34,632 nt of DNA from G020350405 sp964513655 (GCA_964513655.1 CAZENQ010000027.1:1-34632), one strand, 5' to 3'; shown: positions 1 to 9,242, counted from the first letter of the stretch. Program-made: numbers and translations. Notes: generated by a model from the sequence alone, not told the origin.

Positions 1-10
1 GAAAATTGGG

Positions 11-375
11 GTGTTTTTGACAGGATTGACAGGATTAAGTTGTTATCAACAAGGCGGTTAAAAAAAAATTGAAGTTTTGGGGTTTGGGTTTATTATTACC
101 TGCAGATTTGATTGAAACCACGGATTGCGCGGAGGGGCGCGGATTTTTAACCACGAAAAGACACAAAGAAGTTCTGCCACAGAGAACACAGAGGACGCAG
201 AGGTTTTTAGCCAGCTATGCGTCTACGGCAAGCGCTGCTTTAGCAAGCGAGCTTTCGGCGCAGCGGCTTGGTCGTATCCGCCGGGTCATTTGGCAATGGC
301 CCGATTGTCGGGCTGGCTAAAACCGGCTTTAGCAGCTTTTTGAGTAGAAAATGAGGGCACAGAGGGATTTTTTTG
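11..375. repeat. Cluster of dispersed intergenic repeat units
   Basis: Non-coding stretch built from several short direct-repeat motifs: a doubled GACAGGATT unit (about 18-35), an ACCACGGATT...CGCGGATTTTTAACCACGAAAAGACACAAAG block (about 117-168, interrupted), a CACAGAGAACACAGAGGACGCAGAG block (about 178-202) and a second CACAGAG unit near 357. Blocks of this style are common intergenic repeats in environmental bacterial genomes. The short ORFs across it are low-complexity and not credible genes. No transposase or terminal inverted repeats accompany it. Confidence 0.7.
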
Positions 376-725
376 GATTTTTGTGTTGCGGGTTTATCGG
401 GATTGGGTTAGATTATTTGGACTTAGCGGAGCAAGTCGTTTTTGCTCTAATTTGTTGTTGGCAGAGTAGCGAAGTGGTAAGCCCGCAATAGAGTCCGCTG
501 GACTCTCTGCAATGGGCAGGCACCCGGGGCGGAGCATCGCGAGTCGCGAAGGTTCGGGACGGTAGAGTTGTCGTTAGTGCAGTTGTTGCGGCGGCTGGTT
601 GAGAGTATTGAGGAGCAAGAAAGTTGGGACTGAAGATGAAAGGGTGGCCAAGGGATGAAAGGGCTAAGGGCAGTATAGTGGGCAATTATGGCACGCGAAA
701 ATGTCTTGTATAGGAGATCAGTACT
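376..725. other. Non-coding stretch before the accessory cluster
   Basis: I see no credible gene here. It holds a perfect hairpin with GAGTCC/GGACTC arms and a 3-base loop (491-505), and a good ribosome-binding site (AGGAG at 712-716) for the gene starting at 726. No convincing -35/-10 pair was found. Confidence 0.5.
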
Positions 726-1442
726 ATGAGGTGGATAGAGTACTTTCTGTACTTTGCATCGAACACAATTTTGATTTTACTGGGGTCGGTTCTGTTGCTG
801 TTGAAAGTAAGTGCAATCGGCGGATCACTAGCTGCGGCAGGGTTGGTCGGGGTAATTATGTTTTGGGCTGTATATATCAATAGGAAAAAGACACAGGAAG
901 AAGAGAGGGTATTAGAGTCTCTTGGCAAATTTGGAATTGTAGATGTCCTGCCTCGACGTATGACAAAAAGAGAAGGTCACGAGTTCTCTGGGAGTGCTAG
1001 AAATGGTGTGGATATTTTGGGCTTTGGGCTTGGAAGGTTTCGTGAAGATGTTAGCGACGGTCATTTAGAGAAAATCAGCAAAAAAGTAAAAATCAGAATT
1101 CTTGCGGTGAACCCAAAGGGTGCGTGTTGTGACGAGCGAGACTATGAAGAGAACAGGAAGGTTGGGAGCATAAAAGAAGATGTTATTGAGCTCACTAAGT
1201 TTGTGAAGGGGCTAAATAATAAGAACATTATGCTACGGTGGTATAGAGCGATTCCAAGTACTCACATCTTGAGAGCCGATAACGAGATGTTAGTGGGGGC
1301 GTATATTATAGGTGTGCCCAGCCGCGAGACCTATACATTGAAGCTGAGGTCCGGCTTGCTTTTCGATTGCTATGCAGAACATTTTGATAGAATTTGGAAT
1401 GACCCAAATTTATCGAGTGAGCCGGAGTACGATAAATTGTAG
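726..1442 (+). CDS. Membrane-anchored PLD-like / DUF5919-like domain protein
   Basis: Predicted 238-aa protein. Two adjacent hydrophobic segments (about residues 5-25 and 29-50) should anchor it in the membrane with the rest in the cytosol. The C-terminal part carries a beta strand followed by a cluster (KVKIRILAVNPKG, about 112-124), then HILRADNEMLVGAYIIG and LRSGLLFDCYAEHFDRIWND (about 180-228). That order resembles the DUF5919/phospholipase-D-like C-terminal module, in which a ligand-exposed RxDxEMLV loop is followed by LFDxYxxxFxRxW. No HKD catalytic motif is visible, so it may sense or bind rather than hydrolyse. AGGAG lies 9 bases before the ATG. A GHMP-kinase-like gene starts 34 bases downstream on the same strand, so the two probably form an operon. 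The family match is by motif only. Confidence 0.6.
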   Translation: MRWIEYFLYFASNTILILLGSVLLLLKVSAIGGSLAAAGLVGVIMFWAVYINRKKTQEEERVLESLGKFGIVDVLPRRMTKREGHEFSGSARNGVDILGFGLGRFREDVSDGHLEKISKKVKIRILAVNPKGACCDERDYEENRKVGSIKEDVIELTKFVKGLNNKNIMLRWYRAIPSTHILRADNEMLVGAYIIGVPSRETYTLKLRSGLLFDCYAEHFDRIWNDPNLSSEPEYDKL

Positions 1443-1476
1443 GTGGAAGACGGAATTGGATAGACATAGGAAAAAG

Positions 1477-2529
1477 ATGAGTGAGATAAAAGAAGTAGAA
1501 TCAGATGGTGGCACTGCAACGGAGGTGCCAAGAGAAGCACGAGCTGTTGCGAGATGCATGGAGATTACATTTCCTGCGCGAGTTCACATGACGTTGATAG
1601 ACGGTAACCAATTTGATTCTGGGGCTGGGGGAATCGGACTTGCTGTTGACATGGAGAATGTGATGAATATTAGCCTTGATGGGCGGGATGGGTGGGAGCC
1701 CACAGGAGATAGCGCTTTACTTATTGCGCATATGATTACAACTATGAAGAAAGTGTTAAATTATCAGGGTGGAATCAGAGTAGAAATAAGAAATAATAGG
1801 TTCCTGCGACCGCACATTGGATTAGGTTATAGCACGTGTATACTAACTTCGTGCGCATATGGAATCAATGCTCTTTTGGGCTCACCGCTGTCGCTGGAAG
1901 AGGTCCGGAGGGTGGTGGGTAGCCATTATGTCGAAGTACTTCGTGGAGAGCTTGTTAGAGAAAGCGAAAGTGGGGCGGTTAGCACAGGTGTCGGTTCTTT
2001 TCTGACAATAATGGGTGGACTCGTGATCGTAGGGGGAAATTTCACTGTGTTATATAGTAAAAAGACCTTAGAGGGGTATCATGTTGCATTAATTGATCCA
2101 GGCGTAAAACGGCTTCCGTACGAGCAGGGAACGTTGCCTGCCATGAAGAAGATCCTAAAGGAGGACGAGGCGTTTAGATATCACAAGTCGTATTTGATAC
2201 TGATGCGACTGATCCCTGCTTTGGACTCAGAGGACTTTGAAGCTGTCGGAAATATTATTTGGAGATTCCAGTTCGGGGGAAACAATTTAGTCGAGCCGGA
2301 AAAATATGAAGATGGTGGAAAGAGAATATTAGACGTCATGCACACGGTGAGGTTTAGTCAGAAAAAGAAACCGATTGTAGGTATAACAGCGGAAGGCCCT
2401 ATTATATTCGCTATCAGCCATGACGTCGATGGGCTTCAAAGGGCGTGTGATAAGTTGGGCGTGTCGGCGCTAATTACAAAGGTGGATAACAATGGTTTGA
2501 AAATCACAAGCAAAGGGGTTGTGACCTGA
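1477..2529 (+). CDS. GHMP-kinase-fold protein resembling beta-RFAP synthase
   Basis: Predicted 350 aa. The reading frame is open back to 1372, but that start would overlap the previous gene by about 70 bases; ATG at 1477 follows an AGG-containing site and gives the usual N-terminus. Visible GHMP landmarks: an RVHMTLID...GGIGLAVD N-terminal strand-turn (about residues 35-58), RPHIGLGYST in the phosphate-loop position (111-120), SGAVSTGVGSF (165-175), and VGITAEGPIIFAIS as the C-terminal motif (301-314). The RxHxTLID plus HxGLG combination points to the beta-ribofuranosylaminobenzene 5'-phosphate synthase-like branch rather than galactokinase or mevalonate kinase. True beta-RFAP synthase serves methanopterin-type C1 metabolism; no other such gene is nearby. 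The partner is a PLD-like membrane protein, so a signalling or conflict-related role is possible but unproven. Confidence 0.65.
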   Translation: MSEIKEVESDGGTATEVPREARAVARCMEITFPARVHMTLIDGNQFDSGAGGIGLAVDMENVMNISLDGRDGWEPTGDSALLIAHMITTMKKVLNYQGGIRVEIRNNRFLRPHIGLGYSTCILTSCAYGINALLGSPLSLEEVRRVVGSHYVEVLRGELVRESESGAVSTGVGSFLTIMGGLVIVGGNFTVLYSKKTLEGYHVALIDPGVKRLPYEQGTLPAMKKILKEDEAFRYHKSYLILMRLIPALDSEDFEAVGNIIWRFQFGGNNLVEPEKYEDGGKRILDVMHTVRFSQKKKPIVGITAEGPIIFAISHDVDGLQRACDKLGVSALITKVDNNGLKITSKGVVT

Positions 2530-2685
2530 GTCGGGTGGGGTGAATTAGTGTTGGTTTGAAGATGGTGGTAATGTATTGGGGAAAGATGTCCGCTGATGTG
2601 TGCGAGGAGGTAGGTGGGTGAGGGATTGGGTTGACGGGGATTGAGGTATAGTGTTTTGTTAACATTTTATTGGCGGTAGAGCGAA

Positions 2686-3306
2686 GTGGATAAAAAGCAG
2701 GAAGAAAAAGAATGGGAGTTTAGTCAAGGGGATGAACTTAGTGCTATGCGCGATTACATCGGCAAGTTGCTGGCGCATTATGGGGGTTATCACAATCATA
2801 AAGAAACGCTGGCACACGCGGCGATGGCGGCGATGCTGGCGTTCACAATAGGAGTGATTGCGTGGGATGAATGGCCACCAACGTGTTGGAATGTGAAGGG
2901 AGTTGCGTTGCGGGTTGGAGTGTTGGGAGTATGGGCGGGATTATATGTATACATGGGTTTTGAACTGGTGCTAAGATGGTGGTCGGCAATAATGGGGGTG
3001 GCCCTTGAGAGGTGTGCATCGAGGCTGGTAGGAATAAGCAGTTTGAACGAGTACTTTAAGTCGGAGAATAAAAAAAGCGATGCAGAAGTGAAGCGTTGGG
3101 CACATAATCCCTTCTGGATACCGTGGACTCTCGAATGCTTAAGGGTGGAATACAGGCACAGGGAGTACCCTGCTGTACTTGTTCACGAGATAGAAAAGGG
3201 CCTGGAGACGAAAGATTGGAGGCTGTTCTACCTTGAGCTGATGTTCTTTATTGTCAGTTTGACGTGTGGCGTGGTTCTGTTTATCGGCGCCGTGGGCTTG
3301 TGGTGA
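2686..3306 (+). CDS. Hypothetical membrane protein, three predicted TM segments
   Basis: 206-aa product starting at GTG. Hydrophobic segments lie at about residues 43-60, 72-95 and 183-204, separated by a charged region of about 85 residues (RCASRLVGISS...EKGLETKDW). The N-terminus is highly charged and probably cytosolic. No family is recognised. It sits 156 bases after the GHMP-like gene and 39 bases before the HEPN-like gene, on the same strand, and may be co-transcribed with the latter. The GTG start has only a weak upstream purine stretch (GGTAGAGCGAA), so the exact start is uncertain. Confidence 0.55.
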   Translation: MDKKQEEKEWEFSQGDELSAMRDYIGKLLAHYGGYHNHKETLAHAAMAAMLAFTIGVIAWDEWPPTCWNVKGVALRVGVLGVWAGLYVYMGFELVLRWWSAIMGVALERCASRLVGISSLNEYFKSENKKSDAEVKRWAHNPFWIPWTLECLRVEYRHREYPAVLVHEIEKGLETKDWRLFYLELMFFIVSLTCGVVLFIGAVGLW

Positions 3307-3345
3307 TGGGAGCGAATGTTTTGAAGGAAAAAGTGAGGGGAAATT

Positions 3346-3834
3346 ATGGGCGAAGCGGATAAAAAAGTGAGTAAGAAGGAATTTGAGTGCGAGGCGGCCC
3401 TAGTGTGCGGCGAGGCTTTCCAGAGATTGGCGGAGGGATTTATCCCCAGGATACACGCAATAAAGGAAAAGTCATCTCCGCATATGTCGAATGAATTGGG
3501 TGATCTGGTAGCTTGCGCGACAAACCTAGGATTCGCTATCGAACTTTACTTAAAGGCCCTTTTAATGCAGCTAAACATACCGGTGCCGCGAGTACACGAT
3601 CTCCGCGCTCTATATGACAAGATACCTGGGCGAGTCAAGGAGGTTCTCGAAAGTGTTTATGACACAGCTATGATAGAGGATGTGCGGAGACTGCGTGGGC
3701 GGGTGAGCTTTACACTAGCAAAAGGCCCACCAAAGCGGCCACGGAGGGACGAGTATAAAGTCTCATTGGATCTACCAGATCTCCTCGCCAGATCGAGAGA
3801 CATATTCGAGTCTTGGAGGTACATTTTCGAGTGA
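3346..3834 (+). CDS. HEPN-like helical domain protein
   Basis: 162 aa, mostly helical. The stretch NLGFAIELYLKALLMQLNI followed by VHDLRALYDKIP (about residues 64-95) is typical of one group of small HEPN-domain proteins, in which a helix with ExxLKALL precedes a HDLxxLY helix. I do not see a clear R-x4-6-H ribonuclease motif, so catalytic activity cannot be assumed. AGGGG about 6 bases before ATG at 3346 supports the start. HEPN proteins often act as toxins or RNases with a nucleotidyltransferase partner, but no MNT-type antitoxin is visible here. The same frame stays open for 52 codons beyond the TGA (to 3993), so the gene may once have been longer. Confidence 0.6.
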   Translation: MGEADKKVSKKEFECEAALVCGEAFQRLAEGFIPRIHAIKEKSSPHMSNELGDLVACATNLGFAIELYLKALLMQLNIPVPRVHDLRALYDKIPGRVKEVLESVYDTAMIEDVRRLRGRVSFTLAKGPPKRPRRDEYKVSLDLPDLLARSRDIFESWRYIFE

Positions 3835-4020
3835 AACGAGCCGGAGGACAGTGCCTATGAGTACCACCAATTCGAGTACGGGCTTCTGAGGTGCGCAGCT
3901 GAGGCATTGAGGGTCGAGGTCACGGTACGCCTGCGAGGGATGGTGGGAGGCGAGCTGCCGAAGCGGAAACGTAAAAAAGACCTGAGCGTCTGATGCCGCT
4001 AAGCAGGACCCGCGGGGATA

Positions 4021-4275
4021 GTGGATGATATGGCTGTTGAGGGGCACGAGCCGTTATGGCACTACTTTGGTCTGCTTGTGGCCCGGCCGGTGTACTTTTC
4101 GATAGTAACGATGACGACGCTTGGTTTTGGAGATATGTACGCAAACAAGGGGAGCATAGCGGGGCACGTGATATTGGCGTTGCAGGTGATATTGGGATAT
4201 GTACTGTTGGGCGCGCTGGTAACGCGGTTTGCGGTATTGTTTACTGCGGGCGGGCCAGCGGGGAGGCATAATTAG
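4021..4275 (+). pseudogene. C-terminal fragment of a two-TM potassium channel
   Basis: An 84-codon frame from a GTG carries an ion-channel pore: VYFSIVTMTTLGFGDM, with TLGFGD as the potassium selectivity filter, followed by a single C-terminal membrane helix (HVILALQVILGYVLLGALVTRFAVLF). The first transmembrane helix of the Ion_trans_2 fold is absent. The frame is closed by a TAA at 4000, so the piece cannot be extended upstream without a frameshift. It is most likely the 3' end of a larger channel gene damaged by deletion; a functional one-helix mini-channel would be unusual. No clear ribosome-binding site precedes it. Confidence 0.55.
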
Positions 4276-4288
4276 GGGTTAGGGGCGA

Positions 4289-4345
4289 CCGCTAAAGCGG
4301 AATTGAGAAGTGAGAATTATGAATTATGAAGTAAGAAGTGCCCAG
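4289..4345. repeat. Dispersed hairpin + GAAGT-rich repeat, copy 1
   Basis: A short inverted repeat (CCGCT-AA-AGCGG, 4289-4300) is followed by a run of GAATT/GAAGT-type units to about 4341. Similar hairpin-plus-run arrangements occur near 10770-10830 and 11290-11325, so this is a repeat family of the region. Confidence 0.55.
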
Positions 4346-4445
4346 TCTTTGCTACGCTTCGAGGGGAATTTAGTAGTCTTTGAATTGTCTCATCGAGCCG
4401 TCGTCGGCGCTGTTGAATTCGGCTGTTTTTGTGCAGTAGTTATAC

Positions 4446-5288
4446 TTAATCGTAATCCCTAAATCGTCTCATCCAATCCGGCCACACTGGCGGGTTGTCA
4501 CTTACCTCGTTTACCGGGTACTGTTTGTACCACCTCAACCACCACAATTCCTTAAGGCCAACCGGCCGGGCCCCGTAATCGCAGAAGACCCAGTTCACAT
4601 ACCCGTTGTGGCGGTTCATGCATATTCGGCTCATTTGACTCTCATAGTGCAGATTCTCACCTAACGGCGGGTCATCGGTATAATTCGGCCAGCAGTCAAC
4701 CCATTTGTGGTCACCGAGCAGGGGTATGGAGGCTGCACCCTTCATATTGCCCTTCCGCCAGTATATGTCCTCCTGGCCAAACCAAACGTTCCAGCCTTCT
4801 TCTATATTACTGACCCAGGCATTTATACCGTAACTGCCGTAATCACATGCTGTGGCCCAGGGCCACCAGGAGGAGGCTTCGCCGCATTGGTCAGGAGAGG
4901 GAAAGATACCCCAAGCCGAAAACGTGCCGCTGGCGGAACCGGGACCCCGCGTGCCGTCAGAGTTAGTATGTGTTTTTGTTGCGGCGGGGCACAAGCGCAC
5001 GTCCCCCTGGTTGCCATAGTAGGTCCTGAGGGCGTCCATCCAGTAACGCTCATGGGGCGGCTCCTTAAACCCGCCCATATGCGTCCAGTTCTTCATAAAG
5101 GTATTATCGTTATCATCCAGATACATCGCAAAGGCACCGCCCATCTGTTTGAGGTTCGACAGACAAAGAACGGCCTTTGCCTGGCTTCTTACCCGCGCCA
5201 GTGCGGGCATCAATATGGACATAAGCAGGGCGATGATGGCGATGACGACGAGAAGCTCTACTAATGTGAATGCTCTTTTATTTGCCAT
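4446..5288 (-). CDS. Type II secretion-like pseudopilin (prepilin N-terminus, H-x-G...F-x-D C-terminus)
   Basis: About 280 aa from ATG at 5288, chosen because it gives MANKRAFTLVELLVVIAIIALLM directly and follows a GAGAG-containing site; an in-frame ATG at 5309 is possible. The K-R-A-F-T-L-V-E-L stretch is a class III prepilin peptidase site (cleavage before F), followed by the hydrophobic assembly helix and ARVRSQAKAVLCLSNLKQMGGAFAMYLDDN, a standard Phycisphaerae pseudopilin neck. The C-terminal RHNGYVNWVFCDYGARPVGLKELWWLRWYKQY matches the H-x-G...F-x-D ending common to these families, which occur in very many copies per planctomycete genome. The position before F is Ala rather than the usual Gly. 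It is monocistronic, with its own promoter. Confidence 0.85.
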   Translation of the reverse strand: MANKRAFTLVELLVVIAIIALLMSILMPALARVRSQAKAVLCLSNLKQMGGAFAMYLDDNDNTFMKNWTHMGGFKEPPHERYWMDALRTYYGNQGDVRLCPAATKTHTNSDGTRGPGSASGTFSAWGIFPSPDQCGEASSWWPWATACDYGSYGINAWVSNIEEGWNVWFGQEDIYWRKGNMKGAASIPLLGDHKWVDCWPNYTDDPPLGENLHYESQMSRICMNRHNGYVNWVFCDYGARPVGLKELWWLRWYKQYPVNEVSDNPPVWPDWMRRFRDYD

Positions 5289-5399
5289 TATTCTCTCTGT
5301 CTTTTCCATACGCGTTTTTCTGCTCTGGATATTAAGATGCGCGAAGGCGGCTTTCTGTTCCGTAAATTTTGCCTTTTCCCGCCTTTTTGCCAAGAAATC

Positions 5400-5428
5400 A
5401 GTATACCTGAGATTTTACATTTTCGCAA
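5400..5428 (-). promoter_or_regulatory. Sigma70-like promoter for the pseudopilin gene
   Basis: Read on the minus strand: -35 TTGCGA (5428-5423), 17-base spacer, -10 TATACT (5405-5400). The expected transcription start is near 5393, about 105 bases before the ATG at 5288. Confidence 0.55.
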
Positions 5429-5832
5429 GTAATGTTACGGGCGGAGGCGGGAAATATTGGACAAAACTTACCGAGAGGGGGGGTGTAAGTCTTTGCAAGA
5501 GAAGATGTTAAGTATTTTGGAGAATTTTAGGGGGAGTGGGAGAGTTGCGGTAAATTTTTCTTGACAAATGCGCATATAATTGGCAAAAAAGGGGTTAGCG
5601 AAATCAGGAGAATTTGGGTTTTCAGGCCGGTGCTTTATTAGAGAGGCGCACTGTGCCAGGTTGGCTGAGGAGGTATTATCCTTTGCAGCGGTTATTTGCG
5701 GCAGGCGCGAGTTATTGTGAATGTGAAGGTCATTCGTGCTCTTTGTACGGGTGTTCGTGCCTGTTGAAAACAATAGTGTTTTGGCTGGCAGCCAAAGGAA
5801 GAATATTAACGCATATTTAAGGAGGTCAAGTC
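5429..5832. other. Intergenic region between divergent genes
   Basis: No gene is supported. It contains TTGACA (5561-5566) and TATAAT (5575-5580), but only 8 bases apart, so they do not form one promoter. There is also an inverted repeat with TTTGGCT/AGCCAAA arms and a 3-base loop (5780-5796). AAGGAGGT at 5819-5826 is a very strong ribosome-binding site for the ATG at 5833. Confidence 0.5.
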
Positions 5833-8749
5833 ATGTGTAAAAGATTGTGTTTTGTAATGTGTATTGTTTTGGTGTTGGGTCTGAGCGGCACGGCCGGGGG
5901 CGTGGACGGACATCAATGACGTCAATTACAACCTGAGCTTCGAGTATGACGTCAACTACGACCGATACATGTGTCATGGGCCCGGGGACATGAACGGTAC
6001 GCTGGCCTGGAACGACAACGAAGTAAACTGGGCAAACGTTGAGATAGACTGCGCGAACTCATTGGGAGTTGAGGGCTGCGGGTGCAAGGACGACCCTGCA
6101 ACCGACGGGGTAATCAAGCTTACGATGGGTCAGTGGGGGACGGACTCGAACCTGATTGCGTGGCAGACCCTTGACCCGATGATTGACGGCAATACGGTTA
6201 TCCAGCAGGACTACGAGTACAGGATGTTCTTTGATACGTTCAAGTGGCAGGGTCCCAGCTTAGCAGCCTACCTGTACTATGGCGACATTCCGGACAACAA
6301 TTCACTTGACCCGGATGTTAATGTCATTGTTGGGGCTGATGTCAGTAAAAGCGTCAGTACAACCTATCAGACACTCGGGCTGAGTTTCATCGCTGAGGGG
6401 GGTCAGCCGTATATAGGTGAGCCGTTAGGTATCAGGTTTATGGAGCAGGGGCAAGGCTGGTACTGGATTGACGATGTTCGGGTACAGTTCAGGCCGCTGA
6501 CGAAGGCCCGTGAGCCGGAGCCGGAGAGCGGGGCGGTGGACTTGCCGACAAGCGGTATTACGCTGCGATGGGTGCCCGGCATGTATGTGGCGGATAATGT
6601 GAGCTCACACGAGGTTTATTTCGGCACGGATATGGCGGCGGTTGAAGACGCGAATACCTCAAACACTGCAACATATCCCGGGATATATCGAGGTAATGCC
6701 AGCGGAGGTCCGGACGCGAATGACAAGTACTACTACAACTTAGGCGATACACTGCCCTTAGGGCAGAGGTGCTACTGGCGTGTCGATGAGGTCAACGAAG
6801 GCTTCGTGGGTCCGAACCCGCCGCCCGGCGGCAGGTGGAAAGGCGATATCTGGGGCTTCAGGATAACTGGAACTGCGATAAATCCCAGTCCGGCAGACGG
6901 CGCGCTGGACGTGCCAGCGTATACGGACCTTGGCTGGACGGCGGGAACTGGTTCAGAAAAGCACGATGTTTACTTCGGCACAGATGCAACCGCGGTAACC
7001 AACGCGACGACCAGCTCCAGCGAGTATATGACGCGGCAGGACCCGAATGTCTTTGCGAATAGCAGCCTTGTTCCAGCGCCGGAGCTGGCGACGACTTATT
7101 ACTGGCGTATCGATGAGGTCAATCTGACGGGAGGGACGGTGATAGACGGTGATATCTGGAGCTTTACAACGGCCGAGTACACCATTGTGGATGAGTTTGA
7201 TTCGTACCTGAATCAAGCCGAGATGTGGGCCGTATGGAACGATTACTGGGTCAACGGGACCCAGGTGGTGGTCTCCCCTGAGAAGGACGCGAATTTCACA
7301 GAAGACGGCAACTCGTTGAGATATCTATACGAAAACCATCTCAGTCCGTACTATGCCGAGGCCTACGCTACCATGACTGACCTGGGAATCAGTGGTGACT
7401 GGACGACAGGGGGGGTGGAAGCGCTGCGGCTGGCGTTTATGGGTGACTATGATAACGCTATTGAGGATATGTACGTTGCACTTCTTGACGGCAGCGGGCG
7501 TACGGGTAAGGTACTCTACGATGGTGACCCCAACAATCTGAAGCGAGAATGGCTGGGATTCCAGGAGTGGAACGTTGAGCTACAGGAATTTGTTGACGAC
7601 AACAGCGTTGATTTGACGGATGTAGAAAGGATTATTATTGGCCTCGGTGACAAGAGTGCAGGCGGTTCAGGTTACGTGTGGTTCGACAATATCAGGCTGC
7701 ACGCACCGAGATGCGTTCCGGAGTTCGCTCCTTCTATGGGCAGTTTCAGGTATTTAGACCATTATGCGGGAGCCGGTTCCTTCGAGCCCGATTGCAGTGT
7801 CGACACATATGACGTCTGGACACTGTCACGGGACTGGCTGATAAGCGGTATCGGCGACGTTACGGCCGCCAGCGCGAGCACGACGGGCATAGTAGGCCAC
7901 TGGACGCTGGACGACGTCGCGGGCGGCGGCCCGGCAGGCCCAGATAAGGCTCGGTGCGAGGACAGCTCAGGAAACCTCAACCACGCGTACCTTTATAACG
8001 GCTACAACAAGCAAACAGGATTGCCGGTGTGGGGAAATACGGCCACCAATCACAGCGCCGACTATGTGGAGGGAACAGGAGCTATGAGTCTCGACGGCCT
8101 TGATGATTGGATTACCATTCCGAACGCGCCGAATCTCGATTCGAATACCATCACGGTTTCGGCATGGGTCAAGCCGGGTTCGTGGCAGGGTATGTGGGGT
8201 ACATATCCACCGATAGTGGCTTCCAATGAACCCAACGGCTTCAAGCTCTGTGTTGGCAGTAAGGCGTCGTACGAGACGGGCCAAGAGTGGATGCCCAACA
8301 ACGAACTGACGTACTTCTGGACCGGCTGGTCGTGGGATTACCATTCCGGGCTGATTATGGCCCCTGACCTGTGGTCTTTTGTCGCCCTTACAGTAGAGCC
8401 GACAAAAGGGACTCTGTATCTTTATGACGGTATAGAGATGTCTGCATCGACAAACTATGAGGCCCATGTGGCGAAGCCCTTTGATAACGCCTGCTTTATT
8501 GGTGCTGACGTTGATCACAACGCCCCGTCAGCGAATATATACTTCGACGGTACGATAGACGATGTATACTTCTATGACCGCACCTTGGCGGCTGCGGAGA
8601 TACTTGATCTGGCGGGTTTGAGCGGCACGCATAATCTGGGACTTGAAGCGTGGCGCCCTGACGCCGACGGCGATGATACGGTCAACTTCGATGACTATGG
8701 AGTTATGGCGGATAACTGGCTCAAGGATGTATTGTGGCCGTCTGATTAG
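5833..8749 (+). CDS. Large exported LamG protein with dockerin-like tail; frameshifted after the signal peptide
   Basis: AAGGAGGT precedes ATG 5833, which encodes a signal peptide (MCKRLCFVMCIVLVLGLSGTAGG) and then stops within 29 codons. The +1 frame is open from 5885 through 8749. Removing one G from the GGGGG run at 5896-5900 fuses them cleanly, giving a TAGA-type signal cleavage followed by TDINDVNYNLSFEYD. The long frame, whose first ATG is 5969 (926 aa), has a carbohydrate-binding-like start, two FN3-like repeats with YFGTD and YWRxDEVN signatures (about residues 190-300 and 307-404), another CBM-like segment, a LamG/concanavalin-like domain (about 640-887), and a dockerin-like DADGDDTVNFDDYGVMADNWL tail. 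It is an extracellular adhesin or polysaccharide-associated protein; no catalytic domain was recognised. A sequencing error and a real frameshift cannot be told apart here. Confidence 0.75.
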
Positions 8750-9087
8750 CCGGCATCGATAAGACAGACGTTACAATGAACTTGCACCGATTCGGGGCCT
8801 ATACCAATTAAGCTGGGTATGGGCCCCGGTTGTTTTGGGGATGGCGGGTTTGTCCGGCTCGTGGCAGGTGTTCGGAGTTAGAGTAACGGTTACAGGGGAT
8901 GAATACGGCAACATGGGGCAAGCAGTGGTTATGGATCCCCGACAGGGAAGCTCGCGTGAGCGGCAATCGAGGACAGGGAAGTTAGAAGGGGTGTAGCGAA
9001 GGTGGGGCCCCAATTAGATAGGCTAACGCCATCTCAGGGGGTCTTCGCTTCGAGGGGGAAGATTTTTAAAAAGAAGTCTTGGAGTGG
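8750..9087. other. Intergenic region
   Basis: No gene is supported. It contains the hairpin listed at 8794-8827 and a short motif (GGCCCCAATTAGATAGGC, about 9006-9023) that recurs with one change at 11325-11342. Confidence 0.45.
8794..8834 (+). terminator. Putative terminator after the LamG gene
   Basis: A 12-bp stem (GGGGCCTATACC at 8794-8805 with GGTATGGGCCCC at 8816-8827, one G-T wobble) and a 10-base loop, followed by GGTTGTTTT. The tail is only moderately T-rich, so termination is plausible rather than certain. Confidence 0.5.
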
Positions 9088-9116
9088 TTGCAATCGAAAG
9101 GAGATTCTGTTATTAT
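9088..9116 (+). promoter_or_regulatory. Sigma70-like promoter for the beta-helix gene
   Basis: -35 TTGCAA (9088-9093), 17-base spacer, -10 TATTAT (9111-9116). The expected start near 9123 gives a 5' leader of about 120 bases, which contains a small GGGCG/CGCCC hairpin at 9166-9179. Confidence 0.45.
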
Positions 9117-9242
9117 TGTGGCATTGTAAGTGCTGGCTGCGCAGGGCGGCCGGCGCAGGTTTTAAGGGCGGTTTCGCCCCGGAAAAACAGGGTGATTTTA
9201 TGCAGGGGGGGAGAAGTCGAGGCAAAGAAAGGTGGGTGAAGG

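Noticed and set aside
11..375. CRISPR array
   Set aside because: Repeat units are of different kinds and lengths, adjacent or irregularly spaced, with no uniform spacers and no cas genes.
413..685. 90-codon minus-strand ORF before the accessory cluster
   Set aside because: Low-complexity Ser/Thr/Ala composition in GC-rich non-coding DNA, no ribosome-binding site, no recognisable motif.
4707..5264. 185-codon plus-strand ORF opposite the pseudopilin gene
   Set aside because: Antisense shadow; the minus-strand frame carries the prepilin signal, promoter and conserved C-terminus.
5561..5580. TTGACA and TATAAT as a promoter for the LamG gene
   Set aside because: Only 8 bases separate them, far from the 16-18 needed; neither has a good partner at proper spacing.
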